The position numbers and the translations under genes are program-made. From DATAQC01 sp046263055 (GTDB taxonomy: Bacteria; Actinomycetota; Acidimicrobiia; Acidimicrobiales; AC-14), in contig JBHELO010000047.1 of NCBI GenBank assembly GCA_046263055.1, positions 1 to 17,285 of the forward strand: 17,285 bases of DNA. The letters are read 5' to 3'. This document shows, piece by piece, positions 6,050 to 16,450 of this stretch; position 1 is the first letter of the stretch; every line of letters starts with the position of its first letter. Under the pieces are notes generated by a model. The model worked only from the letters and a program-made list of their open reading frames with translations. It ran no database searches and had not been told where the DNA came from.

Positions 6050-7864
6050 CCCGGGTGGGGACCGGGCGCCGGGAGCGCCGATGGCGGCCGGCGCGGTGGT
6101 GGGCTGGACCCGGACGGCGAGGGCGGGCGCCACCGCGTCCACGGCCACGGTGAGGGGACCGACGGCCACCAGGCTGCCGGCGTCGGGTACCGAGGCACCC
6201 TCGACGGTCGTGCCCGGCGGGGCCAAGAGGAGCCGGGGCGGGAAGCGCCGCAGGAGCGGGGCCAGGACGGCGGCCGCCGCCCGCCCCGGCCGGGCTGCCA
6301 CCACCACGTCGAGGCGGCGGACCTCGGCGTCGTGGAGGCCGGCCAGCACCTCGGTGGCCGAGGTGGCGCCGTCGAGCACCAGCACCGTGGCGGTGCCCCG
6401 CCGCCACAGCCGGGCGCCCCCTGCCACCAGGCGGCCGTCGAGGGGGCCGGGGGCGAGGGCCGGCACCACGGCGGCGGCCACCACCGCCAGCCCGAGGCCC
6501 ATCGCCACCCGGCGCCCGCGTCCGTGGGTGGCGGAGGCCACGGCGGCGGCCAACCCGGCCGCCGCCAGCACCAGCAGGTGGGCGGCCCGGAGGTGGCCGA
6601 GAGGGGCCACCGCCGCCCGGCGGGCGACGCCCGCCACCCAGGCCAGCAGCAGGCCGGTGGGGAGGTGGAGGACACGCGCCACGCCGCCGCCCGCCAGGCC
6701 GGCCGGCAGCCCGGCGGCCATGCCCCACGTGGTGAGCGGCCCGGCCGCCGGCACCGCCAGCAGGTTGGCGGGGATGGTGGCCAGGGGGATGCTGCCGAAG
6801 GCGGGGACGAGGAAGGGGGCCACCCCGGCCTGGGCGGCCAGGCTCACGCCGAGGGCGGAGGCCAGCGGGCGGGGGCCGGGGATGGCCCGGGTGAAGCGGG
6901 GCGCCAGCAGGGCGATGCCCGTACACGCGCCCACCGAGAGCAGGAAGCCGAGGGAGCCGATCAGCAGCGGGTCGACGAGGAGCAGGCCGGTCACCGCCAG
7001 GGCCAGCAGCCGCAGCCCCGACGCCGGGCGGCCCAGCGTGGCCGCCACCAGGCCCAGGGTGGCCATGGCCTCGGCCCGCAGCACCGACGGCTCCCAGCGG
7101 GTGAGCACGCCGAAGAGGGCGAGCACGGCCAGGCCCGCCACCAGCCGCCACCGCAGCTCCACGCGGCGCAGCAGGGGCCCGGCCAGCCCGAGAACGAAGG
7201 CCACGTTCTCGCCTGACACCACCAGCAGGTGGGCCAGCCCCGAGGCTCGGAAGTCGTCGGTGACCTCGGGCGCCTCGTCACGGCTGTCGCCCAGCACGAA
7301 GCCGGCGAACAGGGCCCGCCGCTCGGGCGGCAGGGATGCGGTGCCGGCCGCCAGCGTGCGGCGGATCCCGTCGGCCAGCCGGCTGGCGGGGTCACCCGGT
7401 GCCCAGCCGCCCACGGTGTCGACGGTGAGCTGGGCGGCCAGGTGACGGTAGGCCAGGCCCCGCCGGATGCCGGGGGCCAGGGGCTGGAGGCGGCCGGACA
7501 GCCGCACCCGCTCGCCGGCCAGGCGGTCGGCCAGGTCGGCGGCCGGCCGCCCCCGAGCCCACGCCTCCACCCGCTTGCCGCCGATGCGGACGGTGAGGCG
7601 CAACGCGCCCGACGCCTCGGTGGGGTCGTCCAGCACGGTGGCCGGGCCCGACCAGGCACCGGTGGCGGGCGGGTGGAGGCCGGCCCACGAGCGGGCGGCC
7701 AGCGCCGAGGTGGCCAGGGCCACGCCCACCCACAGCAGCACCGGCCGGCGCACCGCCAGGGCGGTGGCCACCACGAGGGCGCCCAGGGCCAGCGGCGCCG
7801 GATGGGCGGCCCACGCGCCGGCAGCGGCCGCTAGGGCCAGGACGACGGTGGCCAGGTCGCTCAT
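6047..7864 (-). CDS. comEC: ComEC-type DNA uptake channel, degenerate nuclease domain
   Basis: Inner-membrane channel for single-stranded DNA entry in transformation. The 605-residue protein has N-terminal helices, a soluble DUF4131/OB-like part with RLSGRLQPLAPGIRRGLAYR, then the Competence domain. That domain contains FVLGDS and the family signature LAHLLVVSGENVAFVLGLAG, followed by about nine further helices. Complete ComEC proteins end in a metallo-beta-lactamase domain with HxHxDH. Here the matching stretch reads TVLVLDGATSATEVLAGLHD then RRLDVVVAARPGRAA: the strand pattern is kept, but the metal site is replaced by ARPGRA. The whole is shorter than full-length ComEC (about 750-800). It probably lost nuclease activity and may keep the channel. 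ATG at 7864 is 26 bases after the comEA stop, so one transcript is likely. Confidence 0.92.
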   Translation of the reverse strand: MSDLATVVLALAAAAGAWAAHPAPLALGALVVATALAVRRPVLLWVGVALATSALAARSWAGLHPPATGAWSGPATVLDDPTEASGALRLTVRIGGKRVEAWARGRPAADLADRLAGERVRLSGRLQPLAPGIRRGLAYRHLAAQLTVDTVGGWAPGDPASRLADGIRRTLAAGTASLPPERRALFAGFVLGDSRDEAPEVTDDFRASGLAHLLVVSGENVAFVLGLAGPLLRRVELRWRLVAGLAVLALFGVLTRWEPSVLRAEAMATLGLVAATLGRPASGLRLLALAVTGLLLVDPLLIGSLGFLLSVGACTGIALLAPRFTRAIPGPRPLASALGVSLAAQAGVAPFLVPAFGSIPLATIPANLLAVPAAGPLTTWGMAAGLPAGLAGGGVARVLHLPTGLLLAWVAGVARRAAVAPLGHLRAAHLLVLAAAGLAAAVASATHGRGRRVAMGLGLAVVAAAVVPALAPGPLDGRLVAGGARLWRRGTATVLVLDGATSATEVLAGLHDAEVRRLDVVVAARPGRAAAAVLAPLLRRFPPRLLLAPPGTTVEGASVPDAGSLVAVGPLTVAVDAVAPALAVRVQPTTAPAAIGAPGARSPPG

Positions 7865-7890
7865 CGGCCCACCTGCCCCTACTCCTGCAC

Positions 7891-8631
7891 CTACACCCGC
7901 ACCACGGAGCGGATGGCGTCGAGCTTGGCCGGGCCGATGCCGGGGACATCGAGCAGCCCGGTCACCGAGCGGAAGGGCCCGTGCTTGGTGCGGTAGTCCA
8001 CGATGGCGGCGGCGAGGGACGGGCCGATGCCGGGAAGGGCGTCGAACTGGGCGGCGGTGGCGGCGTTGAGGTCGAGGGGCGAGGCGGCCGATGGCGCCGC
8101 CCCTGCCACCGCCCCGCCGGCGCCGTCCGCCCCGCCGGCGCCGTCGCCCGCCACCGGTGGCGGCGCCTCCCCGTGGCGGGGGACGTAGACCCGTTCGCCG
8201 TCGGTGACCCTGGCCGCCAGGTTGAGCAGGTCGAGGTCGGCTTCGGGGAGGGCCCCGCCGGCGGCCGCCACCACGTCGGCCACCCGGGCGCCGGCCGGGA
8301 CCTCGTACACGCCGGCCCGGGTCACCGCCCCGGCGGCGTGGACGGCGAGGCTGGTGCCGGTGGTGGGCGGGGACGCCGGGGCGCCTGCGCCGGCGGCCGG
8401 CGGCTCGGCCGACGAGCCGGCCTGCGGCGCCGCGCCCCCGGCCCGGGGCAGGGCCACCGCCGGCGGGGGCGCCGACTGGCGGGTGAGGAGGACCACCCCC
8501 ACCACCACGGCCACGGCCATCACCGCGGTGGCGACGGCGGTATGGGGGAAGGGCCGGGGGAGCCGCTCCCGCCACCGGGCGACCTGCTCGGCCCACGACG
8601 GCGACGACCCGGGCGACAGGGGATCGTTCAC
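7891..8631 (-). CDS. comEA: ComEA-type competence DNA-binding protein
   Basis: Membrane-anchored DNA receptor that hands double-stranded DNA to the uptake machinery, 246 residues. Layout: cytoplasmic N-terminus, one membrane helix (about 31-50), a Pro/Ala/Gly-rich linker, an SLBB domain (about 94-152, LAVHAAGAVTRAGVYEVPAG to RVYVPR), a second Gly/Ala linker, and a C-terminal helix-hairpin-helix pair (about 186-246) with DLNAATAAQFDALPGIGPSL and LDVPGIGPAKLDAI. The two PGIGP hairpins are the DNA-binding loops. GTG at 8631 has a good GAGGAG six bases upstream. Followed by comEC after 26 bases. A 90-base gap separates it from the HExxH gene upstream, without a clear promoter. Confidence 0.94.
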   Translation of the reverse strand: MNDPLSPGSSPSWAEQVARWRERLPRPFPHTAVATAVMAVAVVVGVVLLTRQSAPPPAVALPRAGGAAPQAGSSAEPPAAGAGAPASPPTTGTSLAVHAAGAVTRAGVYEVPAGARVADVVAAAGGALPEADLDLLNLAARVTDGERVYVPRHGEAPPPVAGDGAGGADGAGGAVAGAAPSAASPLDLNAATAAQFDALPGIGPSLAAAIVDYRTKHGPFRSVTGLLDVPGIGPAKLDAIRSVVRV

Positions 8632-8721
8632 GGGCGGCTCCTCCCGGGCGCGTCGGCGACATGGGGGGGAAGCGGCCGGGGGAAGCGTGGCTCCTGCCGC
8701 CGCCGCGGGAGGAGGACGGCC

Positions 8722-9057
8722 CTACGTTAGAGGCCGCTCGGGCCGAGCGCCAGGGGTCCAGGCGTCCACCGCCGCCTGCTCGGCGTCCACCTCCAGGGGG
8801 ATGAGCCGGTAGGCGGCGTGGTGGCGGTAGCCGGCCAGGCGGCCCCGGACGTAGGCGCCCAGGTACTCGGCCAGGAAGCGGCCCACGCCCAGCTCACGCC
8901 ACTGGCGGAGGTGCTCCTCCTCGTGGCGCATCAGGTGGGCGTCGGTGGCCGCCGGCCGCCGCACCGAGATCACCCGCCAGATGGTGATGGCGTCGGCGCC
9001 CGGGGGCACCGGCCCGCCGACCCACACCCAGTGGTCGCCGCCGCGCTCGATCCCCAC
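8722..9057 (-). CDS. Small HExxH metallopeptidase-like protein (111 aa)
   Basis: An 111-residue protein with a zincin-type motif, RHEEEHLRQW (HEEEH at residues 45-49). About 40 residues later comes YRLIPLEVDAEQAA, where Glu89 is a plausible third zinc ligand, as in gluzincin-like or DUF4157-like domains (HExxH plus an E-x-x-A helix). The region between (GVGRFLAEYLGAYVRG) is amphipathic helix. There is no signal peptide or membrane helix, so it would act in the cytoplasm or be a non-catalytic remnant. GTG at 9057 is the only reasonable start, since an in-frame TGA lies seven codons upstream. It starts 18 bases after the thioredoxin-TPR gene on the same strand, so co-transcription is likely. 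Substrate unknown; I cannot name a described family with certainty. Confidence 0.75.
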   Translation of the reverse strand: MGIERGGDHWVWVGGPVPPGADAITIWRVISVRRPAATDAHLMRHEEEHLRQWRELGVGRFLAEYLGAYVRGRLAGYRHHAAYRLIPLEVDAEQAAVDAWTPGARPERPLT

Positions 9058-9075
9058 CGTCGGCTCGACCCCGGC

Positions 9076-9798
9076 TCAAAACAGGCGGGCGGTGAGGGCC
9101 TTGCGGTAGCGGGGCGTCCGGGGGTCGTCGGGACCGAGGACCTCCAGCAGGTCGACGAACTGCCGGCGGGCCTCCTCGTCGGCCTTCACCCGGTCGAGCA
9201 GGCCGGTCAGGCGGGCGTCCAGGTCGTCGCCTCCGGCCACCCCCGCACCGGCGGCGCCGTCGACCGCCGCCAGGCGGGCCTTGGCCGCCACCCGGCGGGC
9301 GTCACCCGCCTCCGGCACCCGTGTCAGCAGCTCCAACGCCTCCTCGGGCCGCCCGCCCACCACCGCCAGCTCGGCCAGGGCCACGACCGCGCCGGGGTGG
9401 TCGGGCTCCAGCTCCAGGGCCCGGCGCAACGACGCCTCGTCGCCCGCCGCGGCCAGCCGGTCGGCCTCGGAGGGCGCCGGCACCAGGCGAGCCACGAACT
9501 CCCGCACCGCGGGCTCGGGCAGGGCGCCGATGAAGGAGTCCACGACCTGGCGGTCCCGCAGGGCGAACACCGCCGGGATCGACTGCACGCCGAAGCTGGC
9601 GCCGGTCCGAGGGTTGCGGTCCACGTCCACCTTGGCCAGCTCGACGCCGCCGTCGGTGGCCGCCACCACCCGCTCGAGGATGGGCCCGAGGGTGCGGCAG
9701 GGGCCGCACCACTCGGCCCACAGGTCGACGACGACGGGGACGGTGGCGGAGCGCTCGATGACGTCGCGCTCGAAGGTGGCATCGGTGACGTCGGTCAT
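9076..9798 (-). CDS. Thioredoxin-TPR protein (CnoX/YbbN-like)
   Basis: A 240-residue fusion of a thioredoxin domain (about 1-110) and a TPR-like helical C-terminus. The thioredoxin part has VVDLWAEWCGPCRTLGPI with WCGPC at 30-34, VDVDRNP, and the cis-proline loop FGVQSIPAVF (Pro75), so both redox cysteines and the fold are intact. The rest (LRRALELEPDHPGAVVALAE, GRPEEALELLTRVPE, RRQFVDLLEVLGPDD) matches the YbbN/CnoX family, which holds client proteins for GroEL or DnaK under oxidative stress. E. coli CnoX lacks the CGPC pair, while other bacterial members keep it, as here. ATG at 9798. It diverges from the PAC2 gene with 63 bases between starts and is followed closely by the HExxH gene. Chaperone activity is inferred. 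Confidence 0.88.
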   Translation of the reverse strand: MTDVTDATFERDVIERSATVPVVVDLWAEWCGPCRTLGPILERVVAATDGGVELAKVDVDRNPRTGASFGVQSIPAVFALRDRQVVDSFIGALPEPAVREFVARLVPAPSEADRLAAAGDEASLRRALELEPDHPGAVVALAELAVVGGRPEEALELLTRVPEAGDARRVAAKARLAAVDGAAGAGVAGGDDLDARLTGLLDRVKADEEARRQFVDLLEVLGPDDPRTPRYRKALTARLF

Positions 9799-9848
9799 GG
9801 TCGTTCGTCCAACGCTTGGGGGGTCATCCCGATTCCTCGTCCCGACGG

Positions 9849-9854
9849 TACCGT
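9849..9854 (+). promoter_or_regulatory. Candidate -10 box of the PAC2 gene
   Basis: TACCGT seven bases before the ATG at 9862. The seven bases themselves read GGGAGGC, which is a Shine-Dalgarno but too close to the ATG (one base) to be a normal one. This favours a leaderless start. Confidence 0.35.
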
Positions 9855-9861
9855 GGGAGGC

Positions 9862-10746
9862 ATGGAGGACTCGTCGCCCCTGTACCGGCTGCACGCCCGG
9901 CCCGAGCTGGACCGACCGGTGCTGGTGATGGCCCCCGAAGGGTGGATCGACGCCGGCCTGGCCGGGGCCAACGCCCTCGCCGCCCTCCTGGCCGGGCTGG
10001 ACACCGAGGTGGTGGCCACCTTCGACGCCGACGCCCTCCTCGACCACCGGGCCCGCCGCCCCACGGCTCGCATCGTGGACGGCGTGTACGACGACTTGGA
10101 CTGGCCCGAGATCGAGCTGCGGGCCGGCCACGACGGTGAGGGGCACCCCGCCCTGGTGCTGGCCGGGCCCGAGCCCGACCACGCTTGGCGGGCCTACGCC
10201 CGGGCCGTCGGAGAGCTGGCCGAGCTCTTCGACGTCCGCCTGCTGGTAGGGCTGGGCGCCTTCCCGGCCCCGGTTCCGCACACCCGCCCCACCGCCCTGG
10301 CCGCCACCGCCACCAAGGCCGAGCTGGCCGAGCAGGTCGGTGTCGTGCGCGGCACGCTGGAGGTACCGGCCGGCATCCTGGTTGCCATCGAGCGCCGCTT
10401 CGCGGACATCGGCATCCCCGCCGTCGGCCTGTGGGCCCGGGTGCCCCACTACGCCGCCGGCCTGCCCTACCCGGGGGCCAGCGTGCTGCTGCTCGAGGGG
10501 CTGGCGTCGGTGGGCGGCCTGGTGGTCGACACCGCCGAGCTGCGGGAGGCTGCCGGTGCCACCCGCTCGCGCCTCGACGAGCTCGTGGCCAACAGCGTCG
10601 AGCACATGACCCTCCTGCGCCAGCTCGAGGCCCGGGCCGACGCGTCGGCCGACGCCGGCCTGGCTCCCGACGGCTGGGAGAACCTCCCCACCGGCGACGA
10701 GCTGGCCGCCGAGGTCGAGCGCTTCTTGGAGGGCGAGGGGAAGTAG
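9862..10746 (+). CDS. PAC2-family protein
   Basis: A 294-residue protein of the PAC2 (proteasome assembly chaperone 2-like) superfamily, widespread in Actinobacteria. Seen in order: LDRPVLVMAPEGWIDAGLAG (about 17-36), AALLAGLDTEVVATFDADAL, the DHRARRP segment with YDDLDWPEIEL, then VGLGAFPAPVPHTRP, a conserved family stretch. Further on come GIPAVGLWARVPHYAA and a glutamate-rich helical C-terminus. No membrane segments. A role in protein-complex assembly is only suggested by the eukaryotic relatives, and bacterial members are not well characterised. ATG at 9862 has a -10-like TACCGT seven bases upstream. It is divergent from the thioredoxin-TPR gene and convergent with the S9 peptidase, so it forms a single-gene unit. 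Confidence 0.88.
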   Translation: MEDSSPLYRLHARPELDRPVLVMAPEGWIDAGLAGANALAALLAGLDTEVVATFDADALLDHRARRPTARIVDGVYDDLDWPEIELRAGHDGEGHPALVLAGPEPDHAWRAYARAVGELAELFDVRLLVGLGAFPAPVPHTRPTALAATATKAELAEQVGVVRGTLEVPAGILVAIERRFADIGIPAVGLWARVPHYAAGLPYPGASVLLLEGLASVGGLVVDTAELREAAGATRSRLDELVANSVEHMTLLRQLEARADASADAGLAPDGWENLPTGDELAAEVERFLEGEGK

Positions 10747-10752
10747 TCCCGA

Positions 10753-10777
10753 CCGGGACGTCGCCTCGCCGTCCCGG
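10753..10777. terminator. Hairpin between convergent genes
   Basis: CCGGGAC and GTCCCGG form a perfect 7-bp stem with an 11-base loop, placed between the stop codons of the PAC2 gene and the S9 peptidase. An alternative small stem (GTCCC/GGGAC, 10746-10759) competes. No T-run on either side. It could serve both directions. Confidence 0.4.
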
Positions 10778-10782
10778 CGGGC

Positions 10783-12601
10783 TCAGGCCGGGCCGGCCAG
10801 TCCCAGTCGGGGCAGGACGAAGGCGAGCTCGGCCCGCATCTGGCGCACCCGCTCGTCGACGACCATCGAGCCGTGGCCGGCGTCGAAGCGGTAGAGCTCG
10901 ACCTCGCCGCTGCGGGCCTGGAGGGCCTCCACGTAGTTCAGGACCTGGCGGATGGGGCAGCGGCTGTCGTTGTCGCCGGCGATGACCAGGAGCGGCGTGC
11001 GGACGGCGCCGGCATAGGTCAGCGGCGAGCGCTCCGAGTAGAGGTCGCCTACCTCCTCGGGCCCACCCCCGAACAGCGTCCGATCGAACGCCTGGAGGTT
11101 GGGCGCCTCGTCGGCGAAGGCGCTGAGGTAGTCGGCCACCGGGACGGCGGCCACCGCCGCCACCCACCGCTCGGGGTGGAGTCCGATGGCGAGGAGGGTG
11201 ACGTAGCCGCCCCACGAGCCGCCGTCCACCGCCACGCGGGTGGCGTCGGCCACGCCGGCGGCCACCAGGTCGTCGACCCCGGCCACCACGTCGGCCACCT
11301 CGGGGAAGCCGGGGTCACCGATGAGGGCGTCGCGAAAGGCGACGCCGTAGCCGGTGGAGCCCCGGTAGTTGACCATGGCAACCGCCACACCGTGGTCGAG
11401 CCACGCCTGGACGTCGGGCATGAAGGCGTCGGTGTAGGCCCAGGTGGGCCCGCCGTGGACGAGCATGAGGGTGGGATGGGGCCCGGGCCCGGGCGGCTCG
11501 GCCACGAACCCGTGGAGGCGGGCACCGCCGTCGCCGCCGGTGCCGCCTGATCCGGTTCCCCCGGCGGTGGGGCCGGGGAACCACCAGGAGCGGTAGGGCC
11601 GGCCCCCGGGGGCCCGCTCGCCGGCCGGCGCGCACACCTCGGTGCCGTCGGCGACCAGCACCCGGGCGGGAGTGGCGCCGTCGGCCACCCGCAGCCACAC
11701 GTCGCCGTCCGGCCGCACGCCCGCGCCCGACACCGTCCCCTCGGGGTGGGCCACCGCCAGCAGTGCGCCGGTGGACAGCTCGAAGCGGTACAGGCGGTGG
11801 CGCCCCTCGTGCTCGTGGGCGAGCAGGAGGGCGGAGGCGTCCGGCCACCAGTCCGCCACGCTGACGTCGCCGGGCAGGTCCACGTACAGGTCCTGGCGCC
11901 GGCCGGTGGCCACGTCCCAGACGGCCGGGCGATCACGGCCCTCCCGCTCGTGCGTCAGGGCCAGGCGCGAGTCGCCGGCGACGCGGGACCAGCCGGTCAC
12001 CGAGAGGCCGAGACCCTCGCCGTCCCACTGCTCGGCCCGCGCCTGTCCGGTGCGGGCGTCCACCACCCGCACCGCCAGGTGCATCGAGTCACCGTGCTCG
12101 GCGTGGGCCAGGGCGAGCAGCGACGAGTCCCGCGAGAGGCCGGCCACCTCCACGACCTCGGGGTGGCGGTGGAGGAGCCGGGCCGGGCCGCGGCCGTCGG
12201 AGACGTGCACTGCGAAGCCGTCGTCGTCGGCTGTCCCCACCGCCACCACGCCGTCGCCCAGGGCGAGCCCGGCGCTCCAGGCGTCGTCCACCCCGGGCGC
12301 CAGGGGCCGGGCGTCCCCGCCCCCGAACGGCTGGACCAGCCAGTGCCCCACCTCGTCGCCCGTGAGGTCGGAGAACCACAGCACGCCCTCGCCGTCGTGC
12401 GTGCAGGCGCCGCCGGCCACGCCGATGGGCTCGTCGGTGACCTGCCGCCGCCCCCCGGTGGCCCGGTCCCAGGCGTACACCTGCCAGGCGCCGCTCTCGT
12501 TGGACGCCAGGGCCAGCCGCTCGGGGGCGTCGCGGGCCCAGTCCGGGAAGCCGACGGTGGGGGCCCGGAACCGCCGCTCCCACCGAGGGAGCGGCGGCTC
12601 G

Positions 12602-12609
<8 letters not shown>
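10783..12609 (-). CDS. S9-family (prolyl oligopeptidase-like) serine peptidase
   Basis: A 608-residue alpha/beta-hydrolase peptidase with an N-terminal beta-propeller. The propeller (about 1-350) shows repeated blades such as WDVATGRRQDLYV and FELSTGALLAV. The catalytic domain starts near residue 365 with LMLVHGGPTWAYTDAF (oxyanion region) and VAMVNYRGSTGYG. The nucleophile is Ser465 in DGGSWGGY, the Asp is about 548 in AGDNDSRCP, and the His is about 579 in DAGHGS, so the triad is complete. No signal peptide: it is probably cytoplasmic and acts on short peptides or acylated amino acids. The GTG at 12609 overlaps the leuS stop by eight bases, which suggests coupling to leuS. It ends 36 bases from the convergent PAC2 stop. 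Confidence 0.92.
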
Positions 12610-15067
<2,458 letters not shown>

Positions 15068-15073
15068 CCGCCG

Positions 15074-15079
15074 ATCGTA
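15074..15079 (-). promoter_or_regulatory. Candidate -10 box of leuS
   Basis: TACGAT on minus, six bases (CGGCGG) before the leuS ATG, placing the transcription start at the A of the ATG. No clear -35. This is the cleanest leaderless-type promoter in the window. Confidence 0.45.
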
Positions 15080-15112
15080 CCGGGGGTCGCGGTCGTCGCC
15101 CTCCGGTACATG

Positions 15113-15128
15113 ACGAACCTGTGTTCGA
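15113..15128. promoter_or_regulatory. LexA/SOS-box-like palindrome
   Basis: ACGAACCTGTGTTCGA contains perfect half-sites CGAAC and GTTCG around a 4-base spacer. It matches the actinobacterial LexA box TCGAAC-N4-GTTCGA at 11 of 12 fixed positions. It lies 35 bases upstream of the leuS -10 and 35 bases upstream of the tRNA-Ala -10, midway between divergent promoters. Whether LexA binds here is inference. Confidence 0.4.
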
Positions 15129-15162
15129 CAGGCGCGGGCGTCGAGGCGCCGACGACGGCTGC

Positions 15163-15168
15163 TAGGGT
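15163..15168 (+). promoter_or_regulatory. Candidate -10 box of tRNA-Ala
   Basis: TAGGGT, nine bases before the first base of the tRNA. A weak -35 candidate (GTCGAG, 15140-15145) sits 17 bases upstream. Confidence 0.4.
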
Positions 15169-15177
15169 GACCCCGTC

Positions 15178-15251
15178 GGGCCTGTAGCTCAGCCTGGTAG
15201 AGCGCCTGCATGGCATGCAGGAAGTCAGGGGTTCAAGTCCCCTCAGGTCCA
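15178..15251 (+). tRNA. tRNA-Ala (anticodon GGC)
   Basis: A complete cloverleaf of 74 bases. The acceptor GGGCCTG pairs with CAGGTCC and has the G3-U70 wobble that defines alanine identity. The D-arm is GCTC/GAGC. The anticodon stem CCTGC/GCAGG encloses the loop ATGGCAT with anticodon GGC (reads GCC and GCU). The T-arm is AGGGG-TTCAAGT-CCCCT. The discriminator is A at 15251, followed by CCC rather than CCA, so the CCA tail is not fully encoded. Its 3' end abuts the decayed recombinase, making it the likely integration target. Confidence 0.97.
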
Positions 15252-16396
15252 CCCTTGGGTTTCATTGTAGGAACACCCGCCGCGGGGCCGACCTCCGGGT
15301 CGGGCCCGTGTTGGGGGTCCGGGAGGTCGCCGATGGCGCGGAACGTGGAGAGGATGCGCTGACGGTTCTCGACGACGAGTTCGTGCACGAAGGCTTGCGT
15401 GACCATCTTGCGGACGTCGTCGGGCGCCGAGCTGGCGATCGAGCGAAGCTCGGTGTGAACGGCCACCAACTCCCGTCTCGATGGGATCCTTGTGGCGAGG
15501 GCCGTGGCATGGATGGACTCGGCTGCCTCGGGCTTGCGACGAGCGGAGGGCGCTCGCCTGCGGGGCGAGTTCCTGCACGCGTTCGGCGAACATGTCCTCG
15601 GTGAGCTTGCCGTTCTCGAAGGCGAGCATGTAGCGCTCGATGGCCGCTTCGGTGCGACGTAGCTCGGCGTCGAGGCCGGCGACCTCTTGCTCAGCCCGTG
15701 CCGCCGACTGTTCCCCGTCGGTGGCCACGGCGGCGATGGCTTCCTGAATGACCTCGGGCTTGCCGTAGACGTCGACCAGGGCGGCGAGGACGGCTTCTTC
15801 GAGTTCGTCGGCGCGCAGGCGGTCCGCATCGCACGCGGTCGGGCCGTAACGGCTGCGGGTCCAGCAGAGGTAGTAGCGGTAGCGGTGACGCTTGCCGGTG
15901 CCAGCGGCGCCGACGAAGTTCCGTTGGCACTTGGCGCAGCGCACGAGCCCGGTGAGCAGATAGGGCGGGCGTCGTGTGGTGAATCGCCGGCCGTAGTCCT
16001 CACCCCGTTCGTCGAGGATGGCTTACACCCGGTCGAAGAGCGCAGGGTCGACGAACTGCTCCTCCGCGCTGCGATGCCAAGTGCCGCGGAAGTAGACCTC
16101 GCCGAGGTAGGTGCGGTTGCGGAGGATGTCCAAGACGACTTTGGCGCTCCACGGGCGGCCGGTGCGGGTGCGCTGGTCTTCGTCGTTGAGTTCGGCGGCG
16201 ACGCTGCTCCGACTGTGCCGGTGGCATAGCGCTCGAAGATCCGCTCGATGAGGGCGAACTCGGGTTGGCTGGTGACGAGACGGCTGTCGTCGTCGAGTGC
16301 GATGCCGTGGGGCAGAGTGCCACCCGGCCAGCCGCCGCGGGCGGCCTTGCGCTCCATGCCGCTGATGACGCGGTCCATGCGTGCAGTTCCTGTCAC
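15233..16396 (-). pseudogene. Decayed large serine recombinase, N-terminal catalytic domain missing
   Basis: Remnant of a site-specific serine recombinase/integrase. From the 5' side: the recombinase domain (GMERKAARGGWPGG, then SQPEFALIERIFERYATGT), a frameshift near 16205-16222, then in another frame VAAELNDEDQRTRTGRPWSA and LRNRTYLGEVYFRGTWHRSA. An in-frame TAA at 16023-16025 falls where homologs read FDRVQAIL. The zinc ribbon (RCAKC at about 15929-15941, with later YYLC and TAC) and the coiled-coil segment follow. A second frameshift near 15535-15555 precedes the tail with VTQAFVHELVVENRQRIL. The resolvase domain with the nucleophilic serine should precede GMERKAARG but is absent: the methyltransferase control region begins there. 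The last frame stops inside tRNA-Ala on the opposite strand. It cannot make an active enzyme. Confidence 0.88.
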
Positions 16397-16450
16397 CGCG
16401 CGGAGCTACGATCGAACTACAGCAGTGTCATTCAGGCGCAGACAAAGCCA

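Noticed and set aside
8818..9861. Long in-frame extension upstream of the PAC2 gene
   Set aside because: It runs antisense to the thioredoxin-TPR and HExxH genes and has no homology; the PAC2 domain begins at 9862.
15068..15211. Longer leuS start at 15211
   Set aside because: The extra residues are low-complexity, cross the SOS-like palindrome and the tRNA, and LeuS homologs start at MDDGYDAPAVERKW or similar.
15251..15268. ACCC-TT-GGGT after tRNA-Ala as a terminator
   Set aside because: A 4-bp stem with a 2-base loop is too weak, and no T-run follows.
15687..16229. Plus-strand open frame opposite the recombinase
   Set aside because: Shadow of the pseudogene; the zinc-ribbon and recombinase motifs are on the minus strand.
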